Shown here in pieces: positions 42,100-51,626 of a stretch of 64,000 nt of DNA. The stretch lies in NCBI RefSeq assembly GCF_008039575.1, contig NZ_VDUY01000006.1, forward strand, positions 181,435-245,434, read 5' to 3'. Under the pieces are notes generated by a model, which was not told the origin of the DNA, did no database searches, and saw nothing but the letters and a program-made list of their open reading frames with translations. The stretch is from Zeimonas arvi. Lineage in GTDB: Bacteria; Pseudomonadota; Gammaproteobacteria; Burkholderiales; Burkholderiaceae_E. Position numbers and translations under genes: made by a program. Numbering within the stretch: the first letter of the stretch is position 1; every line of letters begins with the position of its first letter.

Positions 42100-43829
42100 A
42101 GCGCTTCGCCGCGCTCTACGCCGAGCTCGACGCCACCACCTCGACCCGCCGCAAGGTCGATGCGATGGCCCGCTACTTCGTCGCCGCGCCGGCGGCCGAC
42201 GCGGCCTGGGCCGCATACTTCCTGGCCGGCGGCAAGCCGCGGCGGATCGCGCCGATGGCCGCGCTGCGCGCCGCCGCCCGCCGCGCGGCCGAGCTGCCCG
42301 AGTGGCTGTTCGAGGAGAGCTACCAGGCGGTGGGCGACCTCGCCGAGACGATCGCGCTGCTGCTTCCGCCGCCCGACCTCGTCGACGAGGCCGGGCTCGA
42401 CGCCTGGATGCGCGAGCGCCTGCTGCCGCTGCGCGGAGCCGAGCCGGAGAGGCTCGCCGACGCGCTGCCCGACGCCTGGCGGCGCCTGCACCCCGGCGCG
42501 CGCTTCGTCATGAACAAGCTGCTGACCGGCGGCTTTCGCGTCGGGGTCTCGCGGCAGCTGGTGATCCGGGCGCTGGCAGAGGCTTTCCGCATCGATGCCC
42601 GCAGCGTGGCCCATCGCTTCGTCGGCTACACCGACGGCGGGCGCGCGCCCGATGCCCGCGCCTTCGCCGCGCTGGTGGTCCAGGGCGGCGAAGGCGCGCC
42701 GGCCGACGCGGCTGCCGCCCTGGAACGGGCGGCCCGCCCCTATCCGTTCTTTCTCGCGCATCCGCTGTCCGCCGCGCAGGCGGACACGCTGGGCGAGGCC
42801 GGCCGCTGGCTCGTCGAATGGAAGTGGGACGGCATCCGCGCGCAGCTGGTGCGACGGGCGGGCCAGGCCTGGATCTGGTCTCGCGGCGAGGAGCTGGTCA
42901 CCGAGCGTTTCCCCGAAGTCGCTGCGGCCGCGCGCGCGCTGCCCGACGGCGTGGTCCTCGACGGCGAACTGGTCTGCTGGGATGCGGGCGCCGCCGCGCC
43001 GATGCCCTTCGCGCAGCTCCAGCGCCGGATCGGCCGGCTCGAGCCGGGCGCGAGGCTGCTGCGCGAGGCGCCGGTGGCGCTGCTGGCCTTCGACCTGCTG
43101 GAGCACGAGGGCGAAGATCTGCGTGCGCTGCCGCAGGCCGGGCGGCGCGCGCGGCTCGCGGCGCTGCTCGAGGCGGCCGGCGCCGGGCCGCTGCCTGCGC
43201 CCGCGATGCCGATCGCGCTGTCGCCCGCGCTGCAGGCCCGCGACTGGGCCGCGGCCGCGGCCGCGCGCGCCGGCGCGCGGGCCTTCGGCGTGGAGGGCCT
43301 GATGCTCAAGCGACTGGACGCCGCCTACGGCGTCGGCCGCACGAAGTCCGCCTCGAGCGGCGACTGGTGGAAGTGGAAGCTCGATCCGCTGACGGCCGAC
43401 TGCGTGCTGGTCTACGCGCAGCGCGGCCACGGCCGGCGCGCGAGCCTCTACACCGACTACACCTTCGCGGTGTGGAGCGCGCCGCCCGGCGCGCCCGGGC
43501 GCGAGCTGGTGCCCTTCGCGAAGGCCTATTCCGGGCTGACCGACGCCGAGATCCGCGAGGTCGACGCGGCGATCCGAAAGACCACCGTCGAGAAGTTCGG
43601 CCCGGTGCGCAGCGTGACGCCCACGATGGTCTTCGAGCTGGCCTTCGAAGGCATCCAGCCCTCGAACCGTCATCGATCGGGGCTGGCGGTGCGCTTCCCG
43701 CGGATCGCGCGCCGCCGGCCCGACAAGCCCGTCGAGGAGGCCGACACGCTGCAAGGCTTGCTGGCGCTGCTCGACCGTGGCGGCGGGAGTGAGCGCGCCG
43801 CCCCCGGCGCAGGGGACGAACCGGAATGA
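42096..43829 (+). CDS. ATP-dependent DNA ligase (repair-cluster type)
   Basis: 577 residues. The N-terminal ligase-associated domain (about residues 1-200) contains [20 protein letters not shown]. The adenylation domain has motif [12 protein letters not shown] with nucleophile Lys243, motif [16 protein letters not shown] residues, motif [10 protein letters not shown] and motif [10 protein letters not shown]. The OB-fold C-terminus ends before a short acidic tail. It seals nicks with ATP, unlike the essential NAD ligase. It overlaps both neighbours by four bases (ATGA), making a coupled unit. Confidence 0.93.
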   Translation: MKRFAALYAELDATTSTRRKVDAMARYFVAAPAADAAWAAYFLAGGKPRRIAPMAALRAAARRAAELPEWLFEESYQAVGDLAETIALLLPPPDLVDEAGLDAWMRERLLPLRGAEPERLADALPDAWRRLHPGARFVMNKLLTGGFRVGVSRQLVIRALAEAFRIDARSVAHRFVGYTDGGRAPDARAFAALVVQGGEGAPADAAAALERAARPYPFFLAHPLSAAQADTLGEAGRWLVEWKWDGIRAQLVRRAGQAWIWSRGEELVTERFPEVAAAARALPDGVVLDGELVCWDAGAAAPMPFAQLQRRIGRLEPGARLLREAPVALLAFDLLEHEGEDLRALPQAGRRARLAALLEAAGAGPLPAPAMPIALSPALQARDWAAAAAARAGARAFGVEGLMLKRLDAAYGVGRTKSASSGDWWKWKLDPLTADCVLVYAQRGHGRRASLYTDYTFAVWSAPPGAPGRELVPFAKAYSGLTDAEIREVDAAIRKTTVEKFGPVRSVTPTMVFELAFEGIQPSNRHRSGLAVRFPRIARRRPDKPVEEADTLQGLLALLDRGGGSERAAPGAGDEPE

Positions 43830-44692
43830 GGCTTCACGGGATCGATTTCAGCTCGGCGCCCACGCGGCGCAAGCCGATCGTGGTCGCGAGCGGGCGCCTG
43901 GCGGCCGGCGCCGCAGCGCCAGGCGCCGCAGCGGGCGGCGCTTCGCTCGACCTGCTCGCCTTCGAGGCGCTCGAGAGCCTGGCCGCCTTCGACGAATGGC
44001 TGCGCCGCGCGGGCCCGTGGCTGGCCGCCTTCGACTTCCCCTTCGGCTGGCCGCGCGAGCTGATCGAGTCGCTGGGCTGGCCCGCCGGGAACTGGGCCGC
44101 CTCGATCGATCACGCGGCCGGCTTGTCCCGCGCCGAGCTGATGGCCTGCCTGCGCGCCTTCTGCCAGGCACGCGCGCCGGGATCGAAGTTCGCGCACCGC
44201 GCGACCGACCGGCCCGCCGGTTCCAGCCCGTCGATGAAGTGGGTCAACCCGCCGGTCGCGCTGATGCTGCATGCCGGCGCGCCGCGCTTGCTGGCCGCCG
44301 GCGCGACGCTGCCTGGCCTGCACGCCGGCGACCCGGCGCGGATCGCGCTGGAGGCCTATCCCGGCTTCGTGGCGCGCTCGATCGTCGGGCGCGAGTCGTA
44401 CAAGTCCGACGATCGTTCGCGCCAGACGCCGCAGCGCCGCGAGGCACGCGCGCGCGTCCTCGCGGCGCTGGCGAGCGGCGAGAACCGGCTCGCGATCGCG
44501 GTCCGTCTCGACCCGGCGCTCGCCCAGGCCTGCCTCGACGATGCGACCGGCGACCGTCTCGATGCGCTGCTGTGCCTCGCGCAGGCGGCCTGGGCCTGGC
44601 AACGGCGCGACCAGGCCTACGGCCTGCCGGCGCGCGTGGATCCGCTCGAAGGCTGGATCGTGTCGGTGCCGGCCGACGGCGAGACCGGATGA
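43826..44692 (+). CDS. DUF429 protein (predicted RNase H-fold nuclease) inside the repair cluster
   Basis: 288 residues. The start [20 protein letters not shown] has the first conserved aspartate; [23 protein letters not shown] and [15 protein letters not shown] are further family motifs. DUF429 proteins are predicted to have an RNase H-like nuclease fold, and I know of no established function. It overlaps both the ligase stop and the helicase start by four bases, so it is translationally locked into the repair operon. This gene is not one of the usual four members. A nuclease partner role is inference. Confidence 0.82.
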   Translation: MRLHGIDFSSAPTRRKPIVVASGRLAAGAAAPGAAAGGASLDLLAFEALESLAAFDEWLRRAGPWLAAFDFPFGWPRELIESLGWPAGNWAASIDHAAGLSRAELMACLRAFCQARAPGSKFAHRATDRPAGSSPSMKWVNPPVALMLHAGAPRLLAAGATLPGLHAGDPARIALEAYPGFVARSIVGRESYKSDDRSRQTPQRREARARVLAALASGENRLAIAVRLDPALAQACLDDATGDRLDALLCLAQAAWAWQRRDQAYGLPARVDPLEGWIVSVPADGETG

Positions 44693-47163
44693 GCCGGACC
44701 CGCGCATTCCGACCCACGCTCGCCGACGCCGAGCGCTGGTTCGCCGGTCGGGGGCAGAAGCCCTTCGCCTTCCAGCGCGAAGTCTGGCGCGCGATGCGGG
44801 CCGGCGAGTCGGGCCTGCTGCATGCCACGACCGGATCGGGCAAGACCCTGGCGGTCTGGCTGGGCGCGCTGCTTCGGCTGGCCGCGCCGGAGAGCGACGC
44901 GCCGCCGCGCCGCGCGCGCGCGACGCGCGCACTCTGGATCACGCCGATGCGCGCGCTCGCCGCCGACACCGTGCTCGCGCTGCGCGAGCCGCTGGCCGGC
45001 CTCGCTGGCGGCGCGCCGGCCGGCTGCGACGTCGCCTTGCGCACCGGCGACACCTCGTCCTCGGAGCGCCAGCGCCAGGACCGCTCGCCGCCGGCCGCGC
45101 TGGTCACGACGCCCGAAACGCTGTCGCTGATGCTGTCGCGCGCCGATGCGGACACGACGCTCGCCGCGGTGTCCGTGGTGATCGTCGACGAATGGCACGA
45201 ACTGCTCGGCAACAAGCGCGGCGTGCAACTGCAGCTCGCGCTCGCGCGTCTGCGGCGGCTGAACCCCGGCCTGGTGGTCTGGGGCCTGTCGGCCACGCTC
45301 GGCAATCTCGACGAGGCGCTCGACGTGCTGCTGGCGGGCCGCCCGGGCCGGGTGGTGCGCGGCCGGCGCCCGAAGCGCCTGCTGGTCGACGCGCTGCTGC
45401 CCGAGCGCCCGGGACGCTTCCCCTGGGCAGGCCACCTCGGCCTCACGATGCTCGACGCGGTGGTGGGCGAGATCGACGCGAGCCCGAGCTCCCTGGTCTT
45501 CTGCAATACGCGGTCGCAGGCCGAGCTCTGGTACCAGGCCCTGCTCGACGCGCGTCCGGACTGGGCCGGCGCGATCGCCCTGCATCACGGCTCGCTGGAC
45601 CGCGAGGTGCGCGAATGGGTCGAGTCCGGCATCAAGCGGGGCCTGCTCAAGGCGGTCGTCTGCACCTCGAGCCTGGATCTCGGCGTCGACTTCGCGCCGG
45701 TCGAGCGCGTGTTGCAGGTGGGCAGCGCCAAGGGCGTGGCCCGGCTGTTGCAGCGCGCCGGGCGCTCGGGCCACGCGCCGGGGCGGCCGTCGCGCGTCAC
45801 GCTGGTGCCCACCCACGCGCTCGAGCTGCTCGAGGCCGCCGCCGCGCGCGACGCGGCGCTGGCCGGGCGCGTGGAGGCGCGCGACCCGCCGCGCCAGCCG
45901 CTCGACGTGCTGGTCCAGCACCTCGTCACGATCGCCGCGGGCCCGGGCTTCCGCCCGGACGCGCTGCTCGCCGAGGTGCGCGACACCCACGCCTACCGCG
46001 ACCTGGACGAGGGCGCGTGGCGCTGGGCGCTCGATTTCGTGCTGCGCGGCGGCCCCAGCCTGACCGCCTATCCCGACTACCGGCGCGTCGTCGTCGACGC
46101 CGATGGCGCGCACCGGGTCGCCGACGCGCGGCTCGCGCGGCGCCACCGGATGGCGATCGGCACCATCGTGTCCGACGCGGTCATGCAGGTGCGCTTCGTG
46201 GGCGGCGCGCGGCTCGGCACGGTCGAGGAGAGCTTCATCGGACGGCTGCGGCGCGGCGACTGCTTCCTGTTCGCGGGGCGGCTGCTCGAGCTGGCGCGGG
46301 TCCACGAGATGACCGCCTGGGTGCGCCGCGCGAGCGGCCGGCGCAGCGCGGTGCCGCGCTGGCGCGGCGGGCGGATGCCGCTGTCGAACGAGCTCGCCGA
46401 CGCGGTGCTGGCGCGGCTCGCGCAGGCCGGGCAGGGCCGCTACGAAGGCCCGGAGATGAAGGCCCTGCGCCCGCTGCTCGAGCGCCAGCAACGGGTGTCG
46501 GCGCTGCCCGGTCCGGAGGCGCTGCTCGTCGAGTCGCTCCGGTCGCGCGAAGGCTGGCACCTGTTCGTGTTCCCGTTCGCCGGCCGCCAGGTGCACCTCG
46601 GCCTCGCCTCGCTGTTCGCGATGCGGCTCGCACGTCGCGCGCCGGCCACGCTGTCGATCTCGGTCAACGACTACGGGTTCGAGCTGCTCTCGGCCACGCC
46701 TGTCGACTGGCAGTCCGTTCGCGATCGCAGCCTGATGTCCACCGACGCCCTGCTCGAGGACGTGCTCGACAGCCTGAACAGCGGCGAGCTGGCCATGCGG
46801 CGCTTCCGCGAGATCGCGCGGGTCGCCGGGCTGCTGTTCCCGGGCTTTCCGGGCGCGGCGCGCGGCACGCGGCAGCTGCAGGCCTCGGCGAGCCTGTTCT
46901 GGGAGGTGTTCGCCAGGCACGACGCCGGCAACCTGCTGCTGGACCAGGCGCGCCGCGAAGTCCTCGAGCGCGAGCTCGAGATCGACCGGCTGCGGGCCGC
47001 GCTCGAGCGGATGGCCACCTGCGAACCGCGCTGGACCGAGCTGCAGCGGCCTTCGCCCTTCGCGTTTCCACTGATGGTCGAGAGGATGCGCGAGCGCCTG
47101 TCGACCGAGAAGCTGTCGGACCGGCTCGCGCGGCTGGTCGCCGATCTGGAGCGCGCTGCCTGA
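44689..47163 (+). CDS. Ligase-associated DEXH-box helicase (Lhr-like)
   Basis: An 824-residue superfamily 2 helicase. It has a Q-like motif PFAFQREVW, Walker [18 protein letters not shown] (about residue 45), DEXH box [16 protein letters not shown] (motif III), [14 protein letters not shown] motif V seen as [13 protein letters not shown], and motif [13 protein letters not shown] winged-helix region and a DUF4910-like C-terminal part follow. Related Lhr proteins unwind 3'-tailed DNA or RNA-DNA hybrids. Its start overlaps the DUF429 stop. Confidence 0.94.
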   Translation: MSRTRAFRPTLADAERWFAGRGQKPFAFQREVWRAMRAGESGLLHATTGSGKTLAVWLGALLRLAAPESDAPPRRARATRALWITPMRALAADTVLALREPLAGLAGGAPAGCDVALRTGDTSSSERQRQDRSPPAALVTTPETLSLMLSRADADTTLAAVSVVIVDEWHELLGNKRGVQLQLALARLRRLNPGLVVWGLSATLGNLDEALDVLLAGRPGRVVRGRRPKRLLVDALLPERPGRFPWAGHLGLTMLDAVVGEIDASPSSLVFCNTRSQAELWYQALLDARPDWAGAIALHHGSLDREVREWVESGIKRGLLKAVVCTSSLDLGVDFAPVERVLQVGSAKGVARLLQRAGRSGHAPGRPSRVTLVPTHALELLEAAAARDAALAGRVEARDPPRQPLDVLVQHLVTIAAGPGFRPDALLAEVRDTHAYRDLDEGAWRWALDFVLRGGPSLTAYPDYRRVVVDADGAHRVADARLARRHRMAIGTIVSDAVMQVRFVGGARLGTVEESFIGRLRRGDCFLFAGRLLELARVHEMTAWVRRASGRRSAVPRWRGGRMPLSNELADAVLARLAQAGQGRYEGPEMKALRPLLERQQRVSALPGPEALLVESLRSREGWHLFVFPFAGRQVHLGLASLFAMRLARRAPATLSISVNDYGFELLSATPVDWQSVRDRSLMSTDALLEDVLDSLNSGELAMRRFREIARVAGLLFPGFPGAARGTRQLQASASLFWEVFARHDAGNLLLDQARREVLERELEIDRLRAALERMATCEPRWTELQRPSPFAFPLMVERMRERLSTEKLSDRLARLVADLERAA

Positions 47164-47265
47164 GCCACTCGGCGCCTGCGGCATAAGGATATTCCGGCAG
47201 CGCGATTGCTGGCTCGCGGCCAGGCGGCCACCCAGAATCCGGGCATTCGCACAAGGAGTGCCGCC

Positions 47266-47886
47266 GTGAAGACCGCATCCGTCCCCTCGTCCCGCGCCCC
47301 GTCCTACCGCTGCCTGGTCGCTTCGTCGGCCCTGGTCGTCGCGGCCTTGCTCGCGGCGCCCGGCCCGGCCGCGGCGAAGGACTGGCTCGACCCGGTCGTG
47401 TCCACGCAGGAGATGCTCTCGCGCATCGAGCAGCCCTGGGTCCAGCTGATCGACGTCCGCTCGCCCGACGAGTACGCCGGCCGCGACATCCGCGCGCTGC
47501 GCGGCGGCCACATCCCGGGCGCGATCAGCCTGCCGGCCAGCGAGGGCGACGAGCCGGGCCCGGTGGCGGGCGACCTGCGCAGTCGCGTCGAAGCCCTCGA
47601 CCGTCGCAAGGAGACGATCGTCTACGGTCACGACGCGGCCGCCGCGCAACGCGTGGCCGACTGGTTGCGCGCGCAGGGCTTCCGCCAGGTCCGCGTCTAC
47701 GCCGGCGCCTGGCAGGTCTGGGGCAACAGCCTCGAGCTGCCGGTGGCCGGCGAGCGCTACGCCGATGTCGGCGCGCTGCGCGATCGCCTGGTCTCGCTCG
47801 AACGCGAACTCGCCCGGCGCTCGCCGCGGGCGGCGCTGTCCGAGGCCGGCGCGAGCCGGCCGGAGACGCTGTCGGCCTCGCGCTGA
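47266..47886 (+). CDS. Exported rhodanese-like protein lacking the catalytic cysteine
   Basis: 206 residues from a GTG start preceded by AAGGAG; an upstream ATG in frame has no such site. The signal peptide ends near GPAAAKDW (about residue 37). The rhodanese fold follows (VQLIDVRSPDEYAGRDI, GGHIPGAISLP). At the active-site loop, where a Cys is expected after VVY, the sequence reads VYGHDAAAAQR, so sulfur transfer is unlikely. It may be a binding module. It lies between the repair helicase and pdeM. Confidence is good for the fold, low for the function. Confidence 0.78.
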   Translation: MKTASVPSSRAPSYRCLVASSALVVAALLAAPGPAAAKDWLDPVVSTQEMLSRIEQPWVQLIDVRSPDEYAGRDIRALRGGHIPGAISLPASEGDEPGPVAGDLRSRVEALDRRKETIVYGHDAAAAQRVADWLRAQGFRQVRVYAGAWQVWGNSLELPVAGERYADVGALRDRLVSLERELARRSPRAALSEAGASRPETLSASR

Positions 47887-47906
47887 GCGCGGCGCTGCCA
47901 TCGGCG

Positions 47907-47927
47907 CGCCATGATCCTGTCATGGCG
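47907..47927 (+). terminator. Hairpin without T-run after the rhodanese-like gene
   Basis: CGCCATGA and TCATGGCG form a perfect 8-bp stem around the loop TCCTG, 20 bases after the stop codon. No T-run follows, so an intrinsic terminator is uncertain; an mRNA 3'-end stabiliser is equally possible. Confidence 0.3.
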
Positions 47928-48095
47928 ACGTCACCCTGGCCCGGCAAGCTCGTCCTCCGACCTCACCTCACCGTGCCGAGAACGCCGCCATGAACGCCGT
48001 CCGCGACTTGCTGAGCATCACTGCGCGACAGTGGTTCGGCCCGGTCGTGGTCTCGCGCGGCGCCGGGTCCGAAGTGGTCCCGCTCCCGCTGCGCA

Positions 48096-48101
48096 TAGAA
48101 T
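48096..48101 (+). promoter_or_regulatory. -10 hexamer six bases before the pdeM ATG
   Basis: TAGAAT ends six bases before ATG 48108, so a transcript from it would begin at the start codon and be leaderless. No ribosome binding site is visible. The same hexamer at the same distance precedes the hslR-like gene. This would separate pdeM expression from the rest of the repair genes. Confidence 0.4.
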
Positions 48102-48107
48102 CGCGCG

Positions 48108-48899
48108 ATGTCCACGAGCGCGATTCTGCAGCCAGGAAGTCCGTCGACCGGATCGGGTCCGTCGGCGGGATCGGCAGCGATCGTCGCCGCTTCGCGCGAA
48201 TTGCGGTTGTTGCCGCAGCGGGCGCTGCTGGATACGGCTTCGCGCTCGCTGATGGTCGCCGACCTGCATCTCGGGAAGGCGGCGACCTTCCGGGCGCACG
48301 GGCTGCCGGTTCCGAGCGGAACGACTGAGCGCACGCTGGCGCGGCTCGACGCGCTGCTGGCCGGAACCGCCGCGCGCAGCTTGTTCCTGCTGGGCGACCT
48401 GCTGCACGCCCCCGAGGCGCTGCGTCCGTCCATCACGAAGGCGCTCGCCGACTGGCGAGCCCGGCACGCCCGCGTCGAGGTGATCCTCGTCCGCGGCAAC
48501 CACGATGCACGCGCCGGCAAGCTGCCGGCCGGCTGCGGCATCGACACGGTGGCGCCCGGTCACCGGCTGGGCGAGCTGCGGCTGCTGCACGAGCCGCCCG
48601 ACGACGGCCAATCCGAGCGCGAAGGGGCGTTCGCGCTGTCCGGTCACCTGCACCCCGTCTGCGTGCTCGGCAACCGCGCCGACCGCCTTCGGCTACCGTG
48701 TTTCAGGGTGCGCCCTCACGACGCCGTGCTGCCTGCCTTTGGCGAGTTCACCGGCGGGTGGCAGGTACGGCCCGTTCCAGGAGAGCGCGTGTTCGTCACC
48801 GACGGTACGCGGGTCCTCGAGCTGTCTCGGCGACCCCGCCCGCAAGCTCACCCCTCCCGCGCCGCCGCCACCCACTCGCGCGCCGCGCTCGACAGGTAA
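48108..48899 (+). CDS. pdeM: Ligase-associated DNA damage response endonuclease PdeM
   Basis: A 263-residue calcineurin-like metallophosphoesterase. Motifs LMVADLHLGKAATFRAHG, FLLGDLLHAPE, ILVRGNHDARAG and GHLHPVCVLG supply the dimetal ligands. PdeM is the fourth member of the ligase/exonuclease/helicase set. The first 30 residues are Ser/Gly-rich and not conserved. The last 17 or so codons overlap the 3' end of the opposite-strand aldolase gene by 52 bases, and this Arg/Ala-rich tail is probably unconserved. Confidence 0.9.
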   Translation: MSTSAILQPGSPSTGSGPSAGSAAIVAASRELRLLPQRALLDTASRSLMVADLHLGKAATFRAHGLPVPSGTTERTLARLDALLAGTAARSLFLLGDLLHAPEALRPSITKALADWRARHARVEVILVRGNHDARAGKLPAGCGIDTVAPGHRLGELRLLHEPPDDGQSEREGAFALSGHLHPVCVLGNRADRLRLPCFRVRPHDAVLPAFGEFTGGWQVRPVPGERVFVTDGTRVLELSRRPRPQAHPSRAAATHSRAALDR

Positions 48900-49609
48900 A
48901 GCGAGTCGTAGCCGGGCACGATGAGGTCGAAGCCTGCCCGGCGCATGTCGCCGGCCATTTCCTTCGCGGTGCAGAAGATCCCGGCGCGCTTGCCCGCCGC
49001 CCTGGCCGCCTGGAGGATGCGGTCCAGCGCCTCGGCGAGCGGGCCCTCGCGCCAGCGCGGCGTCGGCGGCAAGCCCAGCGCGAGCGACAGGTCGCCGGGG
49101 CCCACGAACACGCCGGCCAGCCCGTCCACCGCGCAGATCGATTCCAGGTTGCGCAGGCCTTCTGCGGTCTCGATCATCGCCCAGGCCTCGATCGTGTCGT
49201 TGGCCTTGTCGAAGTAGTCGGGGCCCCCGTAGAGCACGCCGCGGGCCGGCCCGAAGGAGCGCATGCCCATCGGCGGATAGCGGCAGGCCGAGACCAGCTC
49301 GCGCGCCTGCCCGGCCGTGTCGATCATCGGGCAGATGATCCCCCAGGCGCCGCCGTCGAGCAGCTTGTTGATCGTGGCGAAGTCCAGCGAGGGGCTGCGC
49401 GCCATCGGCATGGCCGGCGTGGCGGACAGCGCCTGCATCAGGCCGATCGCGGCGTCGACGTGGAAGGGGCCGTGCTGCAGGTCCACGACCACCGCGTCGA
49501 AGCCGGCATGGCCCAGGGTCTCGGCGGCGTACTGGCTGTCGAAGGACAGCCAGCCGGCCACCGCGGCCTGGCCGGCATCGAAGCGTTCGCGCAATCGGTT
49601 CGGGCGCAT
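48848..49609 (-). CDS. HpcH/HpaI aldolase family protein
   Basis: 253 residues. A class II (metal-dependent) 2-keto-3-deoxy acid aldolase-like TIM barrel: AGFDAVVVDLQHGPFHVD, ARSPSLDFATINKLLDGGAWG, WAMIETAEGLRNLESI and GVFVGPGDLSLALGL carry the metal and substrate residues. I chose the ATG at 49609, which has CAGGAGA upstream, over one 14 codons earlier. The substrate is unknown. The next gene upstream on the same strand is a gamma-glutamyl hydrolase-like gene, 79 bases away. The 3' end overlaps pdeM. Confidence 0.88.
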   Translation of the reverse strand: MRPNRLRERFDAGQAAVAGWLSFDSQYAAETLGHAGFDAVVVDLQHGPFHVDAAIGLMQALSATPAMPMARSPSLDFATINKLLDGGAWGIICPMIDTAGQARELVSACRYPPMGMRSFGPARGVLYGGPDYFDKANDTIEAWAMIETAEGLRNLESICAVDGLAGVFVGPGDLSLALGLPPTPRWREGPLAEALDRILQAARAAGKRAGIFCTAKEMAGDMRRAGFDLIVPGYDSLYLSSAAREWVAAAREG

Positions 49610-49688
49610 CCCGGTGTCTCCTGGTTGCCGTGAGCGGTGCCCCGGAGGCAAAGCCTCGGAGGGCGTCGCGCCAGCATAACCGAGCGCG

Positions 49689-50480
49689 TCAGGCCGATGC
49701 GTCGCGCATCCGCGCGGCCGTTTCGAGAAAGTCGAGCATGATCGGCGAGCCGTCGAGCAGGCGCTCGTCCGCCGAGTGGAACTCCGGGTGCCACTGCAGG
49801 CCCATCGCGTAGCCGCTGCCGCGCCAGCGGATGGCCTCGACGATGCCGTCCTCGCGCGAGCGTGCGTCGATGACCAGGTCGCCGCCGAGCCGGTCGACCG
49901 CCTGGTGGTGGATGCTGTTGACGCGGCCGCCGAACTGACCGGGGTAGAGCTCGGCGAGCCGCGAGTCGGACTCGAATTCGATCTCGTGCTGCAGCTGGTC
50001 GTAGAGCTCGGCGTCCACGTGGGGGATCGCCTCGGGCCGCAGCGTGGGGATGTCCTGGTACAGCGTGCCGCCGAAGGCCACGTTGAGCAGCTGGGCGCCG
50101 CGGCAGATGCCGAGCACCGGCTTGCCCTGCGCCATGAACTCGTGGATCAGGTCCATCTCGTAGCGGTCGCGCACGATGTCGCCGGCCCACTCGGCGCGCA
50201 TCGGCTCCTTGCCGTAGGAGCGGGGGCTGACGTCGGCGCCGCCCTGGAGCACCAGGCCGTCGAGCTCGCGCACGTAGCTGCGCACCGAGATGCCGCGCCG
50301 GCTGACCTCGGCGTTCGAGCTGATCGTCGGGATCATCATCACCAGCGCGCCGTGCGCCATGATCCAGTGCGCAATCGACTGCTCCAGGTACTGGAGCGTC
50401 TTGTTGCGAAAGCCCAGTTCCCTGGGCGGGTTGTGCATCAGCCGCGCGGAGAGGCCGATCTTCAGGGCCCGAGGCAGCAT
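49689..50480 (-). CDS. Gamma-glutamyl-gamma-aminobutyrate hydrolase family protein (class I glutamine amidotransferase-like)
   Basis: 263 residues. Nucleophile cysteine in VLGICRGAQLLNVAFGG (near residue 127), catalytic His/Glu in GLQWHPEFH, and the PuuD-like N-terminus GLVLQGGADVSP with the conserved DRYEMDLI. Such enzymes hydrolyse gamma-glutamyl amides. Its upstream neighbour is a YbdK-type glutamate-cysteine ligase-like enzyme, ten bases away on the same strand, suggesting a small gamma-glutamyl metabolism pair. The exact substrate is unproven. Confidence 0.87.
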   Translation of the reverse strand: MLPRALKIGLSARLMHNPPRELGFRNKTLQYLEQSIAHWIMAHGALVMMIPTISSNAEVSRRGISVRSYVRELDGLVLQGGADVSPRSYGKEPMRAEWAGDIVRDRYEMDLIHEFMAQGKPVLGICRGAQLLNVAFGGTLYQDIPTLRPEAIPHVDAELYDQLQHEIEFESDSRLAELYPGQFGGRVNSIHHQAVDRLGGDLVIDARSREDGIVEAIRWRGSGYAMGLQWHPEFHSADERLLDGSPIMLDFLETAARMRDASA

Positions 50481-50489
50481 CTGTCTGGC

Positions 50490-51605
50490 TCAGCGGCTCC
50501 AGCGCTCGCACTGCTGGCGAACGACCTCGCCAAGCATGTGCTCCTGCGCGTAGGTCCGGCGGATCCAGGTCGCGTCGTTGCCGTGGGTCTTCACGTCGTC
50601 GCGGATCTGGCGGCAGGCGTCGTCGGCGCCGAGCTCGATCGAGTGATGCTCCACCGCGTCGAGCGTGCGCAGGATGTCCTCGCCGATCGTGCTGTGCTCG
50701 CCGGTCTGCGGGTCGACGAAGGTGCCGTCGAAGCCGAAGCGGCAGGCCTGGAAGCGGTTGAAGGTGTAGACCAGGTAGTCGTCCTCGGTGGGCCGGAACG
50801 GCTGCTCGAAAGTCAGCCAGCGCGACACGCACTGGATGTAGGCGGCCAGCGCCGCGGCCTTGCCGATCGTGAGCGGGGTGTCGAGCACGCGGATCTCGAT
50901 CGTGCCGAACTCGGGCTTGGGCCGGATGTCCCAGTAGAAGTCCTTCATGCTCTCGACGACGCCGGTGCGGGTCATCTTGTCGAAGAACTTGCGGAATTCC
51001 TCCCAGGTGAGCGTGAACGGCGCGCGGCCGGACAGCGGAAAGGCGAACACCGAGTTCAGGCGCGCCGAGTGGAAGCCGGTGTCGGTGCCCTGCACGAAGG
51101 GCGAGGACGCCGACAGCGCGATGAAGTGCGGGATGAAGCGCGACAACCCGTGCAGCAGCACGAGCGCCGCGTCCGGCCCCGGACAGCCCACGTGCACGTG
51201 CTGGCCGAAGATCGTGAACTGCTTCGACAGGTAGCCGTAGAGCTCGGACAGCATGTGGAAGCGCGGCGCCTCGTAGATGCGCCGCTCGCTCCAGTCCTGG
51301 AAGGGGTGCGTGCCGCCGCCCGACAGCCCGATGTTGAGCTTGCTCGCGCAGTCGACCAGCACGTCGCGGATCTCGCCGAGCTGGGCGAGCGCGTCGGCGT
51401 AGTCGTTGCAGATGCCGGTCGACAGCTCGATCATGCTGTCGGTCATCTCGGGCTTCACGTCTCCCGGCAGCGTGTGCCGCTCCACCAGGCGCAGCAGGTC
51501 GTGCGAGGCGTGGGTGAGGTCGTAGTCGTGCGTGTTGACGATCTGCAGTTCGAGCTCGACGCCGAGCGTCAGCGCGCGCGAGTCGGCGAAGGCTTCAAGC
51601 GCCAT
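50490..51605 (-). CDS. YbdK-family carboxylate-amine ligase (glutamate-cysteine ligase-like)
   Basis: 371 residues of the GCS2 family. [19 protein letters not shown] opens the ATP-grasp-like fold; [35 protein letters not shown] and [14 protein letters not shown] are diagnostic. E. coli YbdK has weak glutamate-cysteine ligase activity, so a related gamma-glutamyl ligation is plausible. Start at ATG with GGAGAAACC upstream. It follows the antiporter gene by 21 bases and runs into the hydrolase gene, consistent with one operon. Confidence 0.9.
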   Translation of the reverse strand: MALEAFADSRALTLGVELELQIVNTHDYDLTHASHDLLRLVERHTLPGDVKPEMTDSMIELSTGICNDYADALAQLGEIRDVLVDCASKLNIGLSGGGTHPFQDWSERRIYEAPRFHMLSELYGYLSKQFTIFGQHVHVGCPGPDAALVLLHGLSRFIPHFIALSASSPFVQGTDTGFHSARLNSVFAFPLSGRAPFTLTWEEFRKFFDKMTRTGVVESMKDFYWDIRPKPEFGTIEIRVLDTPLTIGKAAALAAYIQCVSRWLTFEQPFRPTEDDYLVYTFNRFQACRFGFDGTFVDPQTGEHSTIGEDILRTLDAVEHHSIELGADDACRQIRDDVKTHGNDATWIRRTYAQEHMLGEVVRQQCERWSR

Positions 51606-51626
51606 GGGTCGGTTTCTCCGTTCAGG

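Larger units (their letters stand above)
47887..48107. other. Gap between rhodanese-like gene and pdeM
   Basis: These 221 bases hold a perfect hairpin soon after the rhodanese-like stop (listed separately) and a -10 box directly before pdeM. An ATG at 47990 opens a 112-codon frame that runs across the pdeM start, but it has no ribosome binding site and no recognisable protein, so I do not call it a gene. Confidence 0.5.

Noticed and set aside
47990..48328. A 112-codon open frame before and across the pdeM start
   Set aside because: No ribosome binding site, no recognisable protein, and it overlaps the conserved part of pdeM in another frame.
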